From: Orbilia blumenaviensis
Lineage: Eukaryota > Ascomycota > Orbiliomycetes > Orbiliales > Orbiliaceae
NCBI GenBank assembly: GCA_036872755.1
Contig: JAVHNS010000008.1
Location: 496,001-560,000 of the forward strand
Reading direction: 5' to 3'
DNA: 64,000 bases
Made by a program: the position numbers and the translations under genes. Of this stretch, positions 46,998-58,214 are shown one piece after another. The notes beneath the pieces are model-generated. The model worked only from the letters and a program-made list of their open reading frames with translations, was not told the DNA's origin and searched no databases. The first letter of the stretch is position 1; each line of letters opens with the position of its first letter.

Positions 46998-48008
46998 ATG
47001 CCTTTCGCTGTGACGCCAATGACCATGGAGTACCTCGAGGAGCTCGACTATGGTAAGTTGACACCATTGCACTATTTTATATACATTTTAAAGATATTTA
47101 CTGATATTGTTTTGAACAGAATCTGTAGTCCAGCCAGCCACCAGGGTGTACTTCCCTCTCCAGGCTACTTTCTCAGAGTCAGAGAGCATTTTCTCGTCCC
47201 CGATGCCATCTCTCTTCCAGCCCCGTCCGGCTGTTTCTTCATACTTCTCAGGAGGCTCCTGGACTCGCCCATCGATGACGGAGATGCCCGACTATATGAT
47301 GGAAGACCCTGCTATGCAAATTGTTAAGAAACGACGACATCAGTCCAAACTTATGGACGGCGAGGTCATGTTTGCACCATCTGACGAAAAGGGTCTTCTT
47401 AAGCCCGACTTCGTTCCAGAAACCTCTGCTCGCAGATCTTATACAAAGAACCGGACTTCATTCATCGAAATTACTGCATTCCAGGTTCCGTCCTCTCCAA
47501 GCTCCCGACCAACTACATCTTCCGGGATTTCGACTCCGTCCGAGGAGGTTCCAATTCCACACACTCCAGAAACCGAACTCCCAGACGATATCTCTCCAGA
47601 GTTTTCGTCTTTCAGCTCCGTTTCCTCTGGTACATTTAGCAATGTTGGGGACCTCGACGACTTGGAAGACTTGGATGCATATAAGGTTGATCATCATGAC
47701 GGATGTCCAATCAAGGGATACTTGGACAATGAAAATAGGGACAGCATTTCAATGTAAGCCAGAAAGCTATCCTCCTTCATAACTTAACTCAGGCTAACCA
47801 ATCGTACAGGGACTATTTCTCCAGCCGTTGCAATTGCTCCCGCCCCACAATGATCGACTCGAAATCGAATGATTGGATGGGCCTAAGTTGGGATAACTCC
47901 CCACCAACAAAGACTGGTGCCCAATTCATGAGCAATTTCAAAGCCGAGCCAAAGATCTTTACTCCAGGCTACCCTGAGGTTGAGAACATGGAACTCGGGT
48001 CCATTTAA
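46998..48008 (+). CDS. Ser/Pro-rich, largely disordered protein, function unknown
   Basis: Three exons (46998-47052, 47120-47753, 47810-48008) give 295 aa. Both introns (67 and 56 bases) have GTAAG donors and the joins keep one frame. The start is MPFAVTPMTMEYLEELDYE. A motif YMMEDPAMQIVKKRRHQSKL is a possible nuclear localisation signal. A Ser/Thr/Pro-rich central part (SSPSSRPTTSSGISTPSEEV) follows, then acidic DLDDLEDLDAY. Exon 3 has CNCSRP and an acidic-aromatic tail ending FTPGYPEVENMELGSI. No named domain is visible. The acidic stretches and basic patch would fit a regulatory protein, but that is only a guess. A T-rich 3' flank follows. Confidence 0.7.
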
Positions 48009-48918
48009 CTTATTTTACGAATATTTTCTTCATATCTTTGGCTTTTCTGGAAGCCCTTTCACATTTCTTTTTAAAACTCAACGACTGTTTTCTTTGCTCT
48101 CGTACAAATGCCTTGGCAAATCAATGAAATTCAACATGCATCTTAACACTGCAACAAATTTGAATGTTTAATCTCGAAACCGCTGTTTTCCTTTTTCACA
48201 CGCTATCACTTTTTTATTTCTGTATATATGTAATGAGGAGGGGGTTATCGGACTGGAGTTTGCGCAAGGCTTGCGTTCGTTTTATCTCATCGGTGAAAGA
48301 GAGGGGTCCTTTTCTTTGAACTTTTGTGGAGGTTATTCCTTTTACTACTGTCGTTTCGTCGAAATAATTCGGCATATTTTATTCTGATTACAGAAATTAG
48401 ACCACTTCTATTTCCATGGTCTGAAAATATTTTCCTTTTCCCATTCCTTTCTTCACGATTTTGCTTCAGCTTCGTTACGCCGTACATTAGACCGTCCACC
48501 ACCAGCTATCGGCCTTTGCTTACATTGTCCGAAACTCTCATCAATACTATATATGCGTCACGCCAAAACCACCTGTCTATAGACGTTTACCAGACCTATC
48601 ACTCTACAGTGATAAATCCCACTATCACACAACAACCTACAGACATCGATATCGATATCTCGCTACCATTCGGCTAAAAGTCTCTCTTTTTTTTTCTTAC
48701 TCCACGCGGGAATCGACTGCTGTATTCGACCGAGCAAGGAGCGAAAAAGGCACATGCTTGTACTCATTACTACTAGTTTATCTTATCCTTTTTGCCTCTC
48801 ATTTTTTCCCTTTCAATGTTTTCACGTGTATGCAGCAGAAAATCAGGGTTATTGTTCCAAGTAACCCTACTTAGTCTAGCTAGCACGTTCCTTCGGGAAG
48901 ATGATATCTGAACAAGAA
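48009..48918. other. intergenic stretch
   Basis: T/C-rich sequence, probably the 3' UTR of the preceding gene and downstream flank. The 117-codon ORF at 48324-48677 shows no domain and is low-complexity. Confidence 0.45.
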
Positions 48919-49307
48919 TTACCATTCTCCAAATGTATTATCGTCATGGGCTACTATGCCTTGTTCTACAGAGTTATCTTCAAAAATTTGTGACAGGTCA
49001 ATTTCTTCGCAATGTGTCTAGTTAAAAAAAGAAAGGTAGTATAGCAATCCAGATAGAATTTTAAGAACTCCCGCGCCTCCCACGATAATAATCCCCCCAA
49101 CCTTACTATCGCCAATCTTACACTATCAAAACTATCTATTCGAATCTTCCCACCTTCTCTTGCAGTTAAAAGCTTGACGGTTAAGGATTCACCTTTACTC
49201 CACACGCTGCCAAAATCCGCTCGTCCGCTTTCTGTAAATTGAAGTATTTCCCCTCTCGCAGCCCAAGCAGTTGCAAAAAAAAAAAAAAAAAATCCGCATC
49301 TTCTCAT
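48919..49307 (-). CDS. putative small secreted protein with poly-Phe signal peptide
   Basis: Proposed exons 49307-49107 and 49017-48919 on the minus strand give 99 aa. From the ATG at 49307 the protein begins MRRCG-FFFFFF-ATAWA, an almost ideal signal peptide with predicted cleavage before ARGEILQF. The hydrophobic core is coded by 18 consecutive T. The mature part has SVWSKGESLTVKLLTAREGG, DSFDSVRLAI, and after splicing THCEEIDLSQIFEDN and HDDNTFGEW. The 89-base intron has a GTAAGG donor and a T-rich tract ending AACTAG. An upstream in-frame ATG at 49358 would add 17 residues and spoil the signal. The end could continue past another GTAATT donor. The family is unknown, and the poly-T could instead be an intronic pyrimidine tract. 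Confidence 0.45.
49275..49292. repeat. 18-base A/T homopolymer within the putative secreted protein gene
   Basis: 18 A on the plus strand (T in the coding strand of the minus-strand gene). Its length is a multiple of three, so the frame through it is open. Confidence 0.85.
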
Positions 49308-49946
49308 AATCAAGTTCAATAACACAAACAAACTTGCAGCGTACCTTACCGCCCACATAGCCCTTGACGTTTCCAACTTCCTTTTATATCGCCAACTCTC
49401 GCTTACGCTTTCGTCTGTACTACTCTTGGAAGCTGCTAGTCCGGGGTACAGATATGGTGCAATCGGTTTCCATTAACTAAATTGTGAGTAAGTGCTGACG
49501 GGATGCTGATGGGTAATCGAAATTGCTGTACCCCTTTTGCGGTTTTGGCAGATAGGCTGAAGTTTGAGGTTCGTAATTTGTTACGAGGTTGATATGTGAG
49601 ATCCTTTTGTCAGTAGGAGCCTCAAGGAAGGTGGTAACTAGCTAATGCCAGGAGTAGTCTAAGTTCGTGTTGGGGGAATATACAACATCGTGCCGCAGCC
49701 GAGGTGACTAAGCTACTTGGTACTTAGTTCAAGCCTGCCATGGTAATTATAGTCAGCATGGGATTACGATTTCCAATGTAGTAAAAAATAGAAAACAGCC
49801 TCAAATCGTGACACAAAATTTCGATAACCTCCGCGTCTATGACTCTCCAGCTCTACCCATGTTGGGGCCTCAATGTACCGATACAAAAATGTACTTAGGC
49901 ACAATTCAGAACGGTTAATTTTAACATTGCAAGCTTCCCCAGATCA
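49308..49946. other. intergenic stretch
   Basis: Promoter side of the putative secreted protein gene and downstream flank of the broken PAQR gene. No gene recognised. Confidence 0.45.
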
Positions 49947-50704
49947 TTATCTTGCCCCCTGCCGATATTTATACCCCGCTACCAAAGCCGTAACATGGAA
50001 CCCCGTCCCCGCCACCGCGAACGTGTGAAATAATTGATGCAAATATCCCCAGACATTAAATTTTCCCGGCCAAAATCTATCATTCCAACAAACACACTCA
50101 CCCCAACCAACAAGCTGAGCCCTTCCGTAAGATACCAATGGGCCCCGATCTGCATGCATGCTTCATCCCATCCTCATGTCTCTACCGCTTGGGATATATT
50201 AACATTGCAGAGAGGGCGAGAGCGGTCAAGCGCCGCCACGGAGAGTACGCTTTTTTTAACCCGACATTTACGCCCCAGTATATGCGTTGGACTTTTGGGT
50301 TTGAATACATTGTGTAGTAATTTGCGGATGCACCGCCACCTAGGGCCAGAATACAAATTTCCAGTTATGCCCAAACGTTCCCGAAGTGGTGGATATGGTA
50401 TGAGAGGCTGCGAAAAATATAAAAAGCATTGCTAAACGCGAAGTATAATGTTACCGCTGTGATGTATAACCCAAAGGTAAACTTATTTCCTTCGGTTGGT
50501 GGCAATAGAGACATTGGCTTCGCGGATTTGTATAACACAATTCTGGTTACTAGAAGGCCAATAGATCCGATGAGGTGGGCGTATATACTCATCATTTCCA
50601 CGCATAAGCGGCGCCAGAAACGCCAGAATCTGGCATATGAGTATGTACATGTAGGTATCGGATGCCCAACTATTATGAAGTCGTTATCTCGTAGCCATAA
50701 TCGA
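49947..50704 (-). pseudogene. broken PAQR / haemolysin III-like membrane receptor gene
   Basis: Read on the minus strand, pieces line up in order with fungal PAQR (Izh/adiponectin-receptor-like) proteins. They are LRDNDFIIVGH, SIYAHLIGSIGLL, LYITAVTLYFAFSNAFY and HHFGN, then past an in-frame TAA (50365-50367) ICILALGGGASANYYTMYSN, NPKVQRIYWGVN, a second stop near 50195, a frame change to WYLTEGLSLLVGVSVFVGM, and another frame change to RFWPGKFNVWGYLHQLFHTF near the C-terminus. Intact PAQRs have seven membrane helices and conserved zinc-binding His/Asp. Here the Asp-containing region after FGN is altered and at least one stop and two frameshifts occur. I could not remove them with plausible introns. 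The gene is probably dead, though sequencing error cannot be excluded. Confidence 0.75.
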
Positions 50705-51504
50705 ACCGTGGCTTTGGTTCCAATTCAGGGCCAGTATATATCCTCGCCCTCGACTATGCAGTCTCCATACCTTTACGATACAGACACCAAATGGACAAGA
50801 GATAGTAAGTAAACATTAATCTCGTACTGTGCCAGATTTCTAATTCGTGTTGTCGGTGTAGAATGCAACATGTAACACCAACTTGCGGCTCCCTGCCGGG
50901 TAGCCCTAGTTGGCCCAAATCATTGCATCCTAGGCAAACTATGTAACCAACTAACTTTACAAAAGCTCAGGCCTGCAGAAAGGTATGAGTACTGGAATTT
51001 ATCTGATAAATAAAGCATGGGAGCTCTCTAGTGTATAGTATACCTGCGTACCCCAGCTAAGTATTTCTAGGAAACCTCGATTGCAATGTTTGCGGGAAAT
51101 AATCGGTTCTACAACCAAAAATGGAGCTTCAAAGCCAAGATAAGGTCACATATCCGACGATACATGGAAATTGAAGCCCAGACTCAGGAGAGAAGCACAA
51201 ACTAACCCACAAGAACAAATACAAAAGCCTTCAAAGTACAAAAAAAGAAGTAGGTTGGGATCCGATAAGAGTTACTGAGAGAAAAGTAAAGTTGCATTTG
51301 CATTTGAATCTGTCAATCGTGTGTTGCCGCGTTGGGCCAATGTCGATCTTGACGCGCTGATCTCCCCGGCTTGTTGAAGCTCCACCGCATCTCATCCGTC
51401 TCATTTAAACCAACGATCAACCTCTCCTGGCCACTTAGCCACATCTCCCTCTACGGGACTCTACAATATTACCAGACTCTGCGTCTCGAAAACCGACCGT
51501 CTCA
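50705..51504. other. intergenic stretch
   Basis: Upstream flank of the PAQR relic and promoter region of exo84. No gene recognised; a C/T-rich leader precedes the exo84 ATG. Confidence 0.5.
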
Positions 51505-53680
51505 ATGGCGTCCCTTCGTAAACACCAGATCAGTGGGCCTGTTGCCGGCTCTGTGAGGTCCGTCGTCGTTCAGGCCCCCTTCAGACCGCCCTGCTGACCC
51601 CCCACCACAGGAAAGAATCGATAGCGCTCGGGGGTGGTGCCCCCAAAGCATCTAAAGCAGACCAGCAGCGTGTAGCAGAACTCTTGAAACGACGACAATC
51701 TACAAGGATCATATCCGCCCCTATTGCCGTAGGGAGCACCCTATTAGACGCCCCTGGTATACCAGCTATACCGTCGGAATTCGCTAGTGCTGGAGCATCA
51801 GGGTCTTCTAGGACGGAAGCGCCAAGTACGAGGCGGCCTGGAACATCCGGTGGAAGGAAGATTCAGCTACCAGAAGGAAAGGGGATCCCAGTGACCGTTC
51901 ACGACTACCAAGTGGAGAACTTTGATGCATCAGGCTGTACGGCTCCTAGCTCTCATCTTAACTTAGGTCATGTCTAACATAGGCACTTTTGCAGATATAT
52001 CTACAATCCTCCGAGATGCAACTGAAGATGAAGTCCGACAGTATCAAGCCGATCTTAGGAGAACCCGGAAGCGCACATCCACCGACCTCCAAAACAATGT
52101 CTACGTCAATCGTATACAGTTCATCTCCATCTCCAAGGAGATTGGCAATGTCAAAGAGGAAATGCGAACGCTGCGGAATCTACTGGCTGAACTTGACCTC
52201 ACTACTCAGTCCCTTAACAGTAATGCAGATAGCGAACTACTATCGCCAATGTCTTTTGATATCGCTGGACTCGAAGGCATGCTCGGGGGTAGTGGTAGTG
52301 CAGCCTCTAGGAAGAAACGAAACCGTACATCTATTGCCGACCTTACCCAAATGTGGGCCACACATTTGAAACTTCTTTGGGAGAGGGTCGAAAATTCGCA
52401 GAAATATCTTCCAGCATCACCAGGCCGACATATCGTTATGGATAGCCCCCAATGGGTGGAACTGAACTCTGCCACTTGGAAACCCACACGACAAGTCCAT
52501 ATGTTCCTTCTAAATGATCATCTCCTCGTTGCATCGCTAAAGAAGCGTCGTCCAGATGCCACAAACCGCGGAGGACCGCCAACTAAGCTGTTTGCGGAAC
52601 ACTGCTGGCAGCTCAATGAGGTCGATATGATCGATCTTGCAACTTCATCTTCGGAAACCTGTGCTATTAATATTCGAGTAGCTAAGGAATCATTCGTGTA
52701 CCGCAGTGACAAGGCCGATAAGAAGGCCAAACTCCTGATGACGTTCAAGAAGACCGTCGATGAGATGCGAAAGGCTCTTAGATCCGAATCAGAGGATCAG
52801 AAAAAAGTGAAAGATAACGTTACTTTTCTCGCAAGAGACCCTGCGCTTCAAGATCAGGATGACTTGCTAAGAACTATATCCGCATCCATGGGGAGAGACC
52901 GACCGAATATAATGATCGATGTTGATGGAACCCAGCGGAATCTTAGGTGGGTCGAAACACAAATGGATGAGCTAGACGAATTGATATCGCGAAGAAACTT
53001 TGAGGATGCAGTAGGGAGGTTGGAATTCTTGAGAGGTATCGCGATGAAGCACGCAAAGAGCAATACTGTTGCCAGCGAGTTTATCACATTTAGGGTGGAT
53101 GAAAGAGCTTTGAGGCTGAGCGCCCAGATTACGGCAGATTTAAGGGAGTATGCATCATGGAAGACTTATGTCAAGAAGAATGCAGACTGGTTGGTCCGAC
53201 TAGAGTTCGAGGATAGAGCTCGTGAGGCTTTGTTGGATGCCCGAAGTGCCACAATGAAGCTCCGGACTAGGTAAACTTTATCCAACCGCCTTTCAAGGAA
53301 TATTGACTGATAAACGGAATTTTAGGCAAGTTCGCTTCGAAGGTGACATTCCTTCTTATGTCTCCCAGGTCGCTCTCGTTCAGTTCACCCTAATTCGCAA
53401 CACTGTAGAGATCTACAATGCTTGCTTTGAATACCGTCTCTCGAGTCCCCTCGTGAAATGGGCTAAGGAGCATGTGGAAGGTTATTCGGATCTTGTTACT
53501 CGCCAGCTCTCATCCGTCCCAAGAGAGGATGATGTGTTTGAGCAATGCGTCCAGTACACCCTTCTTCACTCTACCCTGTTGACGGACGTAGGGTTAGACT
53601 TTAGGGACCTGATGCTCCCCAGAGTCACTGCAGTCAGCCCTCCAGATGCGCCGGGTGAGCTTAATAAGCCTCCGGCTTGA
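51505..53680 (+). CDS. exo84: Exo84, exocyst complex subunit
   Basis: Four exons (51505-51557, 51611-51936, 51983-53270, 53326-53680) give 673 aa. Exo84 is part of the octameric exocyst that tethers secretory vesicles to the plasma membrane. The N-terminus is basic and disordered, with LLKRRQSTRIISAPIAVG. A helical region follows (RTSTDLQNNVYVNRIQFISISKEI, with MRTLRNLLAELDL). The Exo84 PH domain covers about residues 290-420 (WKPTRQVHMFLLNDHLLVAS and the FVYRSDKADKKAKLLMTFKK strand region). The C-terminal helical domain has RNLRWVETQMDELDELISRR, FEDAVGRLEFLRGIA and LVQFTLIRNTVEIYNACF. Introns are short (53, 46 and 55 bases); the first donor, GTCCGT, is weak but the join gives sensible sequence. 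Length and domain order match fungal Exo84. Confidence 0.92.
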
Positions 53681-54293
53681 TGCGTTTGGTATATTATTCG
53701 ACTGTTAAACGCTTTCATTGAGATTTCTCTTGCCCCGCATCATATTTGTGTCTTTTTTTGCTCTAGCACCATTTATTGTTTGCTTCTATTAGTCCCGGTG
53801 TCTTTTTAGCCTCAGTATTTATTGATGATACCCGCACTCCCTTAATCCTTCCAGCGGCGTCTTTTCTCGTCACTGTCCACCACGAAATGGCGAATACTAT
53901 GTACTAGCGCAATGATGAAAATAACATGACCTCAAAACCACGTGGGAACACTTAATCTCGAGATATTACTGATCTAGGAACGTCAGACATGATAATCAGT
54001 CGCAATTACTAAAACTACCTCACAACCCAAGGTCTCTTCATCGTATGCCCCGCCCCCATTCCCATCTCCTATTCATCCGATCACATCCTCCATATTCATA
54101 TTCATATTCATCCATCATCGTCAGCCATAAGGTACCTCCTCAACTACCATCACCTACATGACTCCCCCCCTCGCACCCGGTTACGCGATACTCGAATATA
54201 CCAATTCTGCCAACATTCCAGTTTCTATTGATCTATCTCCTCTACTTTGTTTCTGTTTCTGTTTCTCCATCAATTCCGCTGCTACCCGTCATC
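53681..54293. other. intergenic stretch
   Basis: Exo84 3' flank and promoter/leader of the next gene, with C-rich and CATATT-repeat sequence before the ATG. Confidence 0.5.
54091..54110. repeat. CATATT microsatellite
   Basis: Three tandem copies of CATATT in the leader region of the next gene. Confidence 0.7.
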
Positions 54294-55761
54294 ATGTCAG
54301 AACATTCTCAAGACTCCGACACCGCATCGCAGCGGACTACTCATTCATCGACCGTCAATGTTGACAACAGCCCAGATAACCGCAATCTCAGATTGCAATC
54401 TCCGGAACAAATTCACATATCTCCTGAGCCAGCCACCTTTATGCCAGCCGAACCAATTCATTGTTCTCAACCAATGACACTTCCAGACCTCGACGCGGCT
54501 TATGAGACTGTCACGATTCCTGAGCCAGCTGTAATCCTCTATTCCCCACCACCAACCGAAGCAGCATCCATCAGGTCCATCAGACCACCATCGACTCTGT
54601 ACTTTTGCCGATATTCCGAAGACGGAACCCGTTCGGAAATCGGCAGTCAGCTCGGAAGAGAGACACCAGGAATCCAAGGATTCCGTGTTTTTCGTGAACA
54701 GGATTTTGCCGGTAACAACCGCTTTAATATAGTTTCTCCGTCTGTCGGGGATAACAGCGAAGAAGACGGCAGCGAAAATGGTTCCTCGCCCGCTTTAACT
54801 ATCACTCCTGGCAGAGGAGAGGATGCCAGAGATGAATTCGAAAAGGAAGCTATGCGGTCCACTGAGACCGTCATCAGATACCCTGAGAGAAGGGTCAGTC
54901 TATTCAGAGAGATTCTGACCTCGGAGAGCGAATACGAGGAAAGCGCCGTTGAAGAGGCGCCTGGTAAGTACTTTCCTTCTTCTCAAGAGCCTATTCATAG
55001 TGCAAGCTTCTTGTCAGGATACCCAACGCTAACTTCAAGTGAATATAGTTACTGTCAAAGAACTCCCGGGTAGTGATCGATTCCTGTATCATCACACCCC
55101 GTGGATTCTTCGTTTTATCTACACGTTCATCTTCGCGAACTGGTGGACGTTGATCCCATTGATGAAGGTGCCATCCGACGGGTTCCACCCCGAGAACCTC
55201 CCAATCCTCTACTCGTGCGCTATGTTGGCTATGGTGATCACAAACCTTTGCCTTCAGTTCAATTACTTCCGGCTATACGGGCCACCCTGGGGCCAACGCC
55301 GTCGAGCTGAAAAGATCCAAGATGCGGCCGAGTTCCAAGAAATTAAAGAAAGGAGTCGACGACTCGATCTCCCCTTCGGGGTATTCGTCGGAAGGAACGA
55401 TCCCGGGCCTTGCCCAGGGACAGACCTGGAGAGTAACCGAGTTGTGAGCCGAGCTACGCTCAAGAAGGATAGAAACAGAAGGAAGTGGCGCATGAGGACC
55501 GGCATGGAAAGTTATGTTTTTACCGTGGATATGATTTTATTCATCCTGACGCTTGCGATTTTGGCGGTGTCTATTGTTTTCGCCAGGCATGGTGCGCTGG
55601 CACATGACGCCCAGATTATGGAAGCAGCAAAGAATGGAACTTTGGCAACTGGGACTTTGGCAAATGGAGTCTCGGCTGGAGGGGGTGGCGGAGGACCGAA
55701 TCCAGGAGTTCAGCTCTATGGAGATGATAGCGGGTATAAGGCGTTCCGCTTGACGTTTTGA
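54294..55761 (+). CDS. multi-span membrane protein with long disordered N-terminus, function unknown
   Basis: Two exons (54294-54963, 55049-55761) give 460 aa. The 85-base intron has a GTAAGT donor, a GCTAAC branch site and a TATAG acceptor. Residues 1-220 are Ser/Glu/Pro-rich and probably disordered. After the splice, WILRFIYTFIFANWWTLIPL and LPILYSCAMLAMVITNLCLQF form two likely transmembrane helices. A basic loop with RRRAEKIQDAAEFQEIKERSRR follows, then a third helix, VDMILFILTLAILAVSIVFA. The C-terminus is Gly-rich. I do not recognise a family; the layout is common among Pezizomycotina-specific membrane proteins. Confidence 0.75.
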
Positions 55762-56393
55762 TCATTGGCATGGTGCTTTTTGAAATGCACTTTTTATGAA
55801 TGGATGAATGGGCTTTTTTTCTTTTACTATGACTATGGGCTAATGGGTTTTTTCTTAATATTCTTATACGCATGAGCGCGTACTGGATTGGTTTATTCAT
55901 AGCTTTGTCGGCGTTGTCTCTTTTTTGTTTTCATGCTTTTCCTTTGTTTGCATTGACAAGCCGACTGATTACTGGGTTTGTTGTCTGAGGCCTTGAGGCC
56001 TTCAAGTGTATTATTATTAGCCCTAAGATAGGGGTTTGGTCTACTTTTACATTATGGCCAGTGGGCTAACCCGGATTAAATCAAATGCAATGAGATAAAC
56101 TTTAGAGTGGAAATATTATAATTTGAAGAGTAATCACCTAAGATATCGCCCATAGAGGTAGTGTCATGACTTTGGTGATGCAACTACCGTGTGTTGGAAC
56201 TGTGGTAATTATTATGGGACATCGGGCGATTGGTAATGCAATCAACTCAGCACAACATTCCAGCTTCAAGCCACCCTCGAATTATAATATAGGTGTGGGC
56301 TTTCCAAAAATACCAATACACTCCTAGAGACTTCGCGTTAAGATTAACTACGCGTTTCTAGGCCCGAAACCCCCCCTTTGCTAGAGTTGAATC
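55762..56393. other. intergenic stretch
   Basis: The 3' flank (T-rich) and an AT-rich spacer. No gene recognised. Confidence 0.5.
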
Positions 56394-56783
56394 ATGAACG
56401 TGTTATTAGTCGTCGGCCTCATTTTCTTTGTGCCTCTGCTTTTGTTTGTCGGTAAGTTATTCTGTTCTGGCCGATATGATTATGCATACGCATCTATTCG
56501 TATCCATCTTTGGGTTTTAGCATTTTCTAACCCAACTTTTATAACAGTGTGGCTAGCGCTCTCGTCCTGTCTTGGAGACTCATTACGGCCGAATCAACGA
56601 GGTGGGAATTCTACCTGGGCATCGTCGCGTCGACAACGACAGATGGAAAGGGATCGAGATCGGGATATTGCGGCAAGTCGACATGCCCTTTATGAAGGCA
56701 TGAGAGATAGTTATGGTGGATCATGGGAGGTTATGGAGATGCAGGATATGATGGGGCCAAGGAAGGATGATGAATTACGATAA
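56394..56783 (+). CDS. small single-pass membrane protein, function unknown
   Basis: Two exons (56394-56451, 56548-56783) give 97 aa. The 96-base intron has a GTAAGT donor, a TTCTAAC branch site and a CAG acceptor. The N-terminal 19 residues (MNVLLVVGLIFFVPLLLFV) are hydrophobic and continue after the splice into VWLALSSCLGDSL, so the helix spans the junction: a signal anchor or signal peptide. The rest is charged, with RRQRQMERDRDRDIAASRH, and ends in acidic sequence. No family recognised. It converges on elp4 with about 100 bases between them. Confidence 0.6.
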   Translation: MNVLLVVGLIFFVPLLLFVGKLFCSGRYDYAYASIRIHLWVLAFSNPTFITVWLALSSCLGDSLRPNQRGGNSTWASSRRQRQMERDRDRDIAASRHALYEGMRDSYGGSWEVMEMQDMMGPRKDDELR

Positions 56784-56885
56784 TCGTGCCTAGAAGCTTA
56801 TCGGCACCTTAGTTCGAGGAAATGCATATTTTATATATATCAACCGCCGCTGGCAGATGAGGCGAGATAGTCCATAGATGTTTGT

Positions 56886-58214
56886 TCAGAACTCTAGGTC
56901 TACTTTATGCATCTTCTTCTTCCCTGTCTCCACTCCTCCGACCCCTTCTCCGACTGTACTACTAGGATTATGCGCCTTATGTTCATCATTGCCATCATCT
57001 CCTTCATCAACTGGTAAACTAAACCTTTCAATCCTCATCCGCCTCCTTGTTAACATAAATGCTAGGTCATCGCCGCCTTCCATCCCCACTACCCCACCAC
57101 TTCCATCACCTTTACTACTACTCCCCACAATACCCGTCCCTCTTTTGCCCTCTATCGCCTTCCAGACTTTTACTAACCCCTGTGGGATATCGTCTGCTGA
57201 GGTGGATGTTGAGGATGATTTTGTCATTTCAAACCGGGCGAGGAAGGTGGGTATCGGGTGCAATTCAATAGTTGCATCGGAGAGATGTTCGAGGTGGCGA
57301 GTAAGGCCTGTCGTGCGAGGGTAGAGAGAAAGGGGGAAGGATATCATGACTGTAAGGATTTGGGAATATTGGCGTGTTAGAGAGCGGAGGGTGTGGATGA
57401 ATTGGAGTAAGTTCGTTGGGTGAGATGATGCAGGTGGGTAAAATAAAGGCGATAGAAGATTGGGAATCAATACTCTGGTTATAGAGTTTTTCGACGATGC
57501 GGTGGAAAGATGAGTGTGTAAAGCCGAAAGAATTGAAGAGAATGGAGAAGCGGAGGTGGGTGGTGGTGGAGGGATGTATGTTGGTGGTTTTGAAGACGGC
57601 GGGATTGTGAGCCGTTTCGTTAGGTCGTATGTATGGCAGAAGAGGGAAACAGGCTCGGAAGTATCTGTTCCCATCTGTGGAGGTGGTGTAGAATCGGTGG
57701 CTATGTCTCACAGTTAGCTTATAAGGTCTGCAAATGGCGATATATCGGAAAGAGCAGTCCTACTCCTCCTGTTCCCCAGCGCTTCATAACGCCATGCGAT
57801 CTTCATCCTCTCCTCTTTTCCCTTCTTTTTGATATCCTCATTATCTTCTTTGCGGTCGCTTAACCCCGGCAACTCTCTGCCCCAGGCTTCGCCTACACCT
57901 ACGACGACGACGTTATGTCCTTGAACAATGCCCTCAGCGGCATAGTACCGTAGCAAGGCCCCCGCAAAATCCGTAGTCGAAGATTCCTCAATCAGCACCA
58001 TTGATCCAAGTGGTAGCCCCTCATGGCCAGACAGTAATGCATCCAAAGATGCAGTCCCCGTTGATGTTGTGGGCACCCCAGTCAAAAATGACGGTCGAAC
58101 ACCTTTCGCTGGTGGGGTTGGTGGGGTGGATTGCGGGGCACCCGATGGCGCTGTAGACGCAGGATTGCTGCTGTCGCTTGTGTTTAATACAACTGAACGC
58201 TTGCGGAAGCTCAT
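56886..58214 (-). CDS. elp4: Elp4, Elongator complex subunit
   Basis: Two exons on the minus strand, 58214-57764 and 57700-56886, give 421 aa. Elp4 (PAXNEB) forms the Elp456 RecA-like hexameric ring of Elongator, which modifies wobble uridines of tRNA. Conserved parts: RKRSVVLNTSDSS and a Pro-rich leader, STGTASLDALLSGHEGLPLG, VLIEESSTTDFAGALLRYYA, GVGEAWGRELPGL, EERMKIAWRYEALGNR, then after the splice FCHTYDLTKRL, and further TRVLIPNLLSPLFYPP, TVMISFPLSLYPR and HLSDATIELHPIP. The intron (63 bases) was placed by the AGCTAAC branch site and ACATAG acceptor. The ATG at 58214 (MSFRKR) is preferred to an in-frame one 162 bases upstream. Linker loops are Ser/Gly-rich. Confidence 0.93.
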
